This document shows, piece after piece, positions 60,088 to 64,000 of a DNA stretch of 64,000 nt (the stretch's first letter is position 1; each line of letters begins with the position of its first letter). Position numbers and translations under genes: made by a program. The stretch comes from Blautia sp. (GTDB taxonomy: Bacteria > Bacillota > Clostridia > Lachnospirales > Lachnospiraceae): contig JALFGN010000056.1 in the NCBI GenBank assembly GCA_022777285.1, positions 1-64,000 of the forward strand, in the 5' to 3' direction. Below the pieces are notes generated by a model. The model was given only the letters and a program-made list of their open reading frames with translations, did not search any database and was not told the DNA's origin.

Positions 60088-60318
60088 TCACCATATTCTT
60101 TTTATTTCTGTTTCCTTCAAACCGTACTTATCTAAAAATCCTTTCAAATCGTCCGGCGAGGAGATGAGCCCCTCTTCCAGAAATTTTCCTGTATTTTTAT
60201 CCTGAAATCCGATCACCTGTTCTCCGGTACAGATGCTGCTTCGAATCACAGGAATCTGATTTTCCCTGTCATAAGTTCCGGTAACTGCTTTCTGCTTTTG
60301 TTTCTTTCCAAAAATCAT
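60088..60318 (-). CDS. 76-residue conserved hypothetical protein
   Basis: A small soluble protein: MIFGKKQKQKAVTGTYDREN then QIPVIRSSICTGEQVIGFQD, NTGKFLEEGLISSPDDLKGF and LDKYGLKETEIKRIW. The single cysteine in ICTGEQV and the motif VIRSSICTGEQVIGF are shared with short clostridial proteins sometimes mislabelled aspartate dehydrogenase; no such domain is present here. It lies 18 bases after the metallopeptidase gene on the same strand and ends before a terminator, so it closes a three-gene unit. Function unknown. Confidence 0.8.
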   Translation of the reverse strand: MIFGKKQKQKAVTGTYDRENQIPVIRSSICTGEQVIGFQDKNTGKFLEEGLISSPDDLKGFLDKYGLKETEIKRIW

Positions 60319-60336
60319 CCCATCACCGCTTTCTGA

Positions 60337-61083
60337 TCAGTTGTCATCCCGTCTTCGAAACGCTCCGGAAAGAATCAGAAGACGCAGAAGCTGCAAAAGA
60401 GAACTGACTACTGCTGCAACATAAGTCAGTGCTGCTGCCTGCAATACTTTTCTCGTACTTCCAACTTCTTCTCTTCCCATGATTCCGGTTTCTTCCAACA
60501 GAACCAGTGCTCTGCCGGAAGCATTAAATTCTACCGGCAATGTCACCACCTGAAACAACAAAGCTCCGCAGAAAAGCACAATACCGGCTGTCAAAAGCGG
60601 ACGGAAGGAGAAAATAAGACCGGCCAGAAAAAGAGGCCAGGAAAGCTGGGAGCCCAGATTCGCTGCAGGTACAATGGCAGACCGAATCGCCAGCGGTTTA
60701 TAGTGAACGGCATGCTGGACTGCATGACCACACTCATGCGCTGCCACTCCAATTGCAGCAACGGATGTGTTGTCATATACCGCGTCCGACAAACGCAGCA
60801 CCTTATTTGTGGGATCATAATGATCCGTGAGACGTCCGGCCACTCTTTGAATCTTTACATCATAGATGCCCGCACGCTGAAGAATCCGCTGTGCTGCCTG
60901 TGCTCCGGTCAGGCCGGAATAAGCCCTTACTTTGCTGTATCTGGAAAATGTAGCATTCATTTTTGCTGACACCAGTGAAGAAATCACCAGTGCCAGAAGA
61001 ATCAGAACATACGTGGGATCCAGTCCCCATCCGATTCTTCCGGGCCCATAATAAAACCCTGTCTGTGCCAGTTGTGCTGTCAT
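60337..61083 (-). CDS. Zinc metallopeptidase, YugP family
   Basis: A 248-residue membrane metalloprotease-like protein. The zinc motif is AAHECGHAVQHA (HExxH variant HECGH) near residue 118. One helix lies before it (LDPTYVLILLALVISSLVSA), and two or three follow. Family-typical LTGAQAAQRILQRAGIYDV, DHYDPTNKVLRLSDAVY and LPVEFNASGRAL are present. The biological substrate of YugP is not established. It lies 32 bases after the P-loop protein gene, probably cotranscribed. Confidence 0.93.
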   Translation of the reverse strand: MTAQLAQTGFYYGPGRIGWGLDPTYVLILLALVISSLVSAKMNATFSRYSKVRAYSGLTGAQAAQRILQRAGIYDVKIQRVAGRLTDHYDPTNKVLRLSDAVYDNTSVAAIGVAAHECGHAVQHAVHYKPLAIRSAIVPAANLGSQLSWPLFLAGLIFSFRPLLTAGIVLFCGALLFQVVTLPVEFNASGRALVLLEETGIMGREEVGSTRKVLQAAALTYVAAVVSSLLQLLRLLILSGAFRRRDDN

Positions 61084-61115
61084 ATCTCCCAGCCCTCCTT
61101 ACTGTCGTTTTCTCT

Positions 61116-62054
61116 TTATTCTTCCTCCTGTATATCAATCGTATTCAATCTTCCGCTTTCTTCCTTTTCCTTATGTCCTACGGTTCCTGCCACCATATAA
61201 AAGCCAAATTTGGCATCATGGAAAAATTCCTTCACCAGAGAAAAATTCTCAATCTGTCCGGTGCTTTCTACATGCATCTTTGGTCCGGTACAATGAATGA
61301 TCTCATCTCCGATCTTAATATGTTCTTCATCGTAATACGTAATCGGCAGATCTTTTTCAATCAGTGCCTGAATTTTTCTTTCAATGGATTCCAGATCAAA
61401 ATTAACCGGTTTTTGCATATAGTCAATCACAAAACCATGGCGGATGTCCGAGCGGACATAATCCGGTCGTTCCATATTTCGCACCACATATTCATACAGA
61501 TCTTCGGCACTATGCGCCATTTTTCTATATTTCAAAGATTTATACACGATGTTTGAAATATTTTGCGGCAATGGTCCAAACAAAGAAGGGCGGGTCACAA
61601 TGACCTCCTCTCCGATTCCGATCATCAGATCTGCATTTCTTTTCAGCACCGGATAAAGCATGTCAAAATATTCCACAATCACACGCTTATTCTGTTCCAC
61701 CACTTTCCGGACTGCCTCTGCAATTTTCTCCAGAGAGAAAAACTGTGACGCTGCTCTTACATCCACATGAAACGTACGTGGGGTATAGAAGCCCACTTCA
61801 TCTGCATTCATAAGAGGCATATTGATAAAATCAAATTCATCGTCTCCCTCCACTACCTGAATGCCCGGAAACATCCCCTGGATCAGCATGCTCTTTCCGG
61901 AGTCCTTTGCCCCGATGATCCCGATGATCTTATCAAAAGGATTCAGATACATCTGGGCAATGACTCTTCCCAGCTCCATCATTCTTCGATTGCCTCTTGG
62001 CGCAAAGAAAAAATTATAAAGATTACACTCATGACGTACATTGTTATAAATCAT
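61116..62054 (-). CDS. P-loop protein with AlaRS-type second-additional-domain-like C-terminus
   Basis: A 312-residue soluble protein. Residues 1-200 form a P-loop ATPase-like domain with Walker A IGIIGAKDSGKSMLIQGMFP and the acidic VVEGDDEFDFINMPLM. The C-terminal part (YDEEHIKIGDEIIHCTGPKMHVESTGQIENFSLVKEFFHDAKFGFYMVAGTVGHKE) resembles the alanyl/threonyl-tRNA synthetase second additional domain, as in a clostridial family annotated by that name. It has no aminoacylation core. It might act on mischarged tRNA or another metabolite; this is speculative. I chose ATG 62054 with GGAGAGGG upstream. Promoter at 62128-62155. Confidence 0.78.
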   Translation of the reverse strand: MIYNNVRHECNLYNFFFAPRGNRRMMELGRVIAQMYLNPFDKIIGIIGAKDSGKSMLIQGMFPGIQVVEGDDEFDFINMPLMNADEVGFYTPRTFHVDVRAASQFFSLEKIAEAVRKVVEQNKRVIVEYFDMLYPVLKRNADLMIGIGEEVIVTRPSLFGPLPQNISNIVYKSLKYRKMAHSAEDLYEYVVRNMERPDYVRSDIRHGFVIDYMQKPVNFDLESIERKIQALIEKDLPITYYDEEHIKIGDEIIHCTGPKMHVESTGQIENFSLVKEFFHDAKFGFYMVAGTVGHKEKEESGRLNTIDIQEEE

Positions 62055-62127
62055 AAAAACCCTCTCCTGTAAATGTATTTTTCCCCAACCATTTTTACTC
62101 ATTCACAGAATCATTCCTGTAATTCTT

Positions 62128-62155
62128 ATTTTATCACAATCTCACAGAGAATCAA
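62128..62155 (-). promoter_or_regulatory. Promoter of the P-loop/yugP unit
   Basis: Minus-strand TTGATT (62155-62150) and TAAAAT (62133-62128) have a 16-base spacer, about 75 bases before the start. Confidence 0.55.
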
Positions 62156-62181
62156 TGCACTCCGCAAAAACTTCACACAAT

Positions 62182-63099
62182 TTATTTCAGGAATCCACTG
62201 ATAATCTGTTCTTCTGCTTCTTCCTCTGTAAGACCTAAAGTCATCAGCTTGATGATCTGCTCTCCTGCAATTTTACCGATAGCCGCTTCGTGAATCAGTG
62301 CAGCATCGGAGTTATTTGCAGTAATCTCCGGGATAGAACTGATTTTTGCATTTCCTACGATAATCGCATCACATTCGGTATGTCCGGAACAGGCTGCATT
62401 CCCGTTTAAAACAGACTGGAATAACTGACGGGAATCGTCTTTTGCCACGGAACGGGACACAATGTTGGCGCTGGAGCCATCTCCGTTCAGATCCACGATA
62501 AAGCGGCTTTCTGCATCCTGGGAACCATGCGTCATCAGACGTTCGGAAACAAGGATGTGGGCTCTCTCGTCCAGTTTCACACGTGTCATACGTTTCGTGG
62601 AATCCACACCTTTGATCTGTACCGTTTCCATTTCCATGGTACTGTCCGGTCCCACTTCTACAATGGTTTCCGGATTCATAATGCGCTCTCCTTTTCCGTC
62701 TCCGCTTCCATAATGTTTCTCCACGTATTTCACTCTGGAATTTTTTCCGATAAAGAAGCTGTGGATTCCGTCATGACGGGAAGCGGCATCGCCTCCGTTG
62801 TGAATGCCGCATCCTGCAATGATGGTCACATCACAGTTATCTCCAATGTAAAAATCATTGTATACCGTTTCTTCCAGACCAGCCTGGCTTAATACGACCG
62901 GAATATGCACACTTTCTTTTCTGGTACCGTCTTTGATGCGGATGTTGATTCCGTCTCCGCTCTCCCGTGGTGTGATTTCAATATGTTCTGTACTGTTTCT
63001 TGCTTCACTTTTTCCGTTTGTACGGATATTATAAGCTCCTACCGGAATCTCATGAAGTCCGGCTACTGCTTCCAGCAGCTGTTTCTGTATTGCATCCAT
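62182..63099 (-). CDS. SufB/SufD-type scaffold subunit (minimal SUF system)
   Basis: A 305-residue SufB/SufD-family beta-helix protein: DNCDVTIIAGCGIHNGG, HDGIHSFFIGKNSRVKYVEKHYGSG, LVSERLMTHGSQDAESRFIVDLNGDGSSANIVSRSVAKDDSRQLF and CSGHTECDAIIVGNAKISSIPEI. The late segment contains the conserved CSGHTECD, and AALIHEAAIGKIAGEQIIKLMTLGLTEEEAEEQIISGF forms the C-terminal SufC-binding helices. It is shorter than SufB (about 460) and stands alone with SufC, matching minimal SufCB (SMS-like) systems of anaerobes. The start at 63099 overlaps the sufC stop (TAATG). It assembles Fe-S clusters. Confidence 0.9.
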   Translation of the reverse strand: MDAIQKQLLEAVAGLHEIPVGAYNIRTNGKSEARNSTEHIEITPRESGDGINIRIKDGTRKESVHIPVVLSQAGLEETVYNDFYIGDNCDVTIIAGCGIHNGGDAASRHDGIHSFFIGKNSRVKYVEKHYGSGDGKGERIMNPETIVEVGPDSTMEMETVQIKGVDSTKRMTRVKLDERAHILVSERLMTHGSQDAESRFIVDLNGDGSSANIVSRSVAKDDSRQLFQSVLNGNAACSGHTECDAIIVGNAKISSIPEITANNSDAALIHEAAIGKIAGEQIIKLMTLGLTEEEAEEQIISGFLK

Positions 63100-63839
63100 T
63101 ATTTTGTTCCTCCCTCTTTCCAGATTGTACATCCGGAATAGCTGTCTGTGCCTTCCATAAGATAAGGCATGACTTCTTCTTTCGCACCTCTTTTTACCAG
63201 TTTTCCATCTGCGATCACAAGAATCTCATCTGCAATGTTCAGAATTCTTTCCTGATGCGAAATGATCAGGATCGAACCATGAATCTCATTGTGCATCTTT
63301 TCAAATACCTGGATCAGATTCTGGAAGCTCCACAGGTCAATTCCTGCTTCCGGTTCATCAAATACGGACATTTTTGTTCCTCTGGCCATAACGGTAGCGA
63401 TTTCGATTCGCTTCATCTCACCTCCGGAAAGGCTGTCATTGACTTCACGGTTAATATAATCTTTTGCACAAAGACCAACTGCTGACAAATATTCACATGC
63501 ACCGGCTGCTGTCAGATTCTTTCCGGAAGCAAGGCGAATCAGATCCAGAACCGTAACCCCTTTAAAGCGAACCGGCTGCTGAAATGCATAGCTGATTCCC
63601 ATTTTCGCCCGCTCTGTGATACTCTTTTCTGTAATATCCTGTCCATCAAGAAAAATCTTTCCTTCTGTCGGTTTCAGGATGCCTGCAATAATCTTTGCAA
63701 GTGTGGACTTTCCTCCTCCGTTCGGTCCGGTAATGGCAACAAACTGATTGTCTTCCAGAGTAAAACTTACATGCTCCAGAATACCGATTTCTTTTGTGTC
63801 TGCTTCTACTTTGAAAGAGACATCTCTTAACTCAAGCAT
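63099..63839 (-). CDS. sufC: Fe-S assembly ATPase SufC
   Basis: A 246-residue ABC-type ATPase of the SUF machinery. Walker A is ITGPNGGGKSTLAKI, the Q-loop GISYAFQQPVRFKGV, the signature NDSLSGGEMKRIEIATVMA, Walker B MSVFDEPEAGIDLWSF and the switch LIISHQERIL. It pairs with the scaffold gene through a one-base stop/start overlap. The upstream promoter carries an IscR-like palindrome. sufS/sufU are not in the window. AGGAGGATACAAAAGAA precedes the ATG. Confidence 0.95.
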   Translation of the reverse strand: MLELRDVSFKVEADTKEIGILEHVSFTLEDNQFVAITGPNGGGKSTLAKIIAGILKPTEGKIFLDGQDITEKSITERAKMGISYAFQQPVRFKGVTVLDLIRLASGKNLTAAGACEYLSAVGLCAKDYINREVNDSLSGGEMKRIEIATVMARGTKMSVFDEPEAGIDLWSFQNLIQVFEKMHNEIHGSILIISHQERILNIADEILVIADGKLVKRGAKEEVMPYLMEGTDSYSGCTIWKEGGTK

Positions 63840-63947
63840 TTCTTTTGTATCCTCCGTTTATAATTTATTTCAGAACATGGTTTCTAAAACCTTCTTCTTA
63901 TGTTATACTGAAAATATTCCGGGCATTCTTTCGGGCGGGAAAGAATT

Positions 63948-63985
63948 CCTACTAAAACAGTACACTATAAACTTCTATTTGTCAA
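63948..63985 (-). promoter_or_regulatory. Promoter and IscR-like operator of the sufC operon
   Basis: Minus-strand TTGACA (63985-63980) and TACTGT (63962-63957) have a 17-base spacer. The imperfect palindrome CCTACT-aaaac-AGTACA (63948-63964) covers the -10 and resembles Rrf2/IscR-type sites. The leader to the ATG is about 110 nt. Confidence 0.6.
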
Positions 63986-64000
63986 AAGAAAAATGGAGAT

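Noticed and set aside
60088..60318. Aspartate dehydrogenase label for the 76-residue protein
   Set aside because: At 76 residues without a nucleotide-binding motif it cannot be that enzyme.

Overview
The window looks like a chromosomal stretch of a low-to-mid GC Gram-positive anaerobe of class Clostridia, most likely family Lachnospiraceae. The evidence is the strong AGGAGG-type ribosome binding sites, TTGACA/TATAAT-type promoters with 17-base spacers, Firmicutes gene orders (dgt-dnaG-rpoD-trmK-nif3 and pyrH-frr-uppS-cdsA-dxr-rseP), a spore cortex-lytic SleC-type protein, a GGGtGRT-family protein, a minimal SufC/SufB-type pair and an [FeFe]-hydrogenase-type sensor. I see no rRNA, prophage, transposase or CRISPR array. 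Genus-level placement is not possible from sequence reading alone.

Layout. 1-3140: a long inverted-repeat element, then pheA and a DUF815-type AAA ATPase on the plus strand. 3155-11640 (minus): RNase P RNA, a TGS-domain nucleoside kinase, the macromolecular-synthesis cluster (dgt, dnaG, rpoD, trmK, nif3-like) and nfo. 11736-16107: tRNA-Leu(AAG), an amidohydrolase coupled to glpK, a small XRE regulator and sleC. 16133-21562: the pyrH-frr-uppS-cdsA-dxr-rseP operon, which links nucleotide, translation, isoprenoid and phospholipid functions. 21645-26430: transporters and HAD phosphatases. 26584-28336: a NifU-like scaffold plus GGGtGRT protein. 28375-30690: a GntR-regulated ABC exporter and a 48-residue coiled-coil ORF with helically phased upstream repeats.

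30691-42823 is the most distinctive region. It is one apparent nine-gene minus-strand operon running from a promoter at 42795-42823 to a terminator at 30691-30721. In order it encodes an [FeFe]-hydrogenase-like PAS sensor, a SpoIIE/PP2C-type phosphatase, NuoE-like and NuoF-like subunits, a cysteine-type formate dehydrogenase alpha subunit, MoeA, a MobA fused to a nucleotide-pyrophosphatase-like domain, a 92-residue molybdopterin-oxidoreductase-like protein, and a MobB fused to a THEP1-type NTPase. It reads as a formate-oxidising enzyme packaged with its cofactor assembly line and a putative H2/redox sensor.

42850-58910: glycolipid-type glycosyltransferases with a TVP38 membrane protein, the hexuronate genes uxuA/uxuB under a 21-bp tandem operator, topB, asd, argH, queH, a D-lactate-dehydrogenase-like enzyme and an ABC importer pair lacking a binding protein. 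58912-64000: small proteins and an XRE regulator around three 10-bp-spaced repeats, a YugP-type metallopeptidase, a P-loop protein and the sufCB-type pair under an IscR-like palindrome.

The strongest candidate for something undescribed is a roughly 460-nt inverted-repeat element. There are two full copies (1-445 and 56717-57178) and one internally deleted copy (about 42871-42973). The cores of the full copies are almost identical, but one 32-bp stem differs at nine positions, all with compensating changes on the opposite arm. In all three places the element, read in the same orientation, sits just upstream of a promoter for a same-strand gene (pheA, the D-lactate-dehydrogenase-like gene and the hydrogenase sensor).
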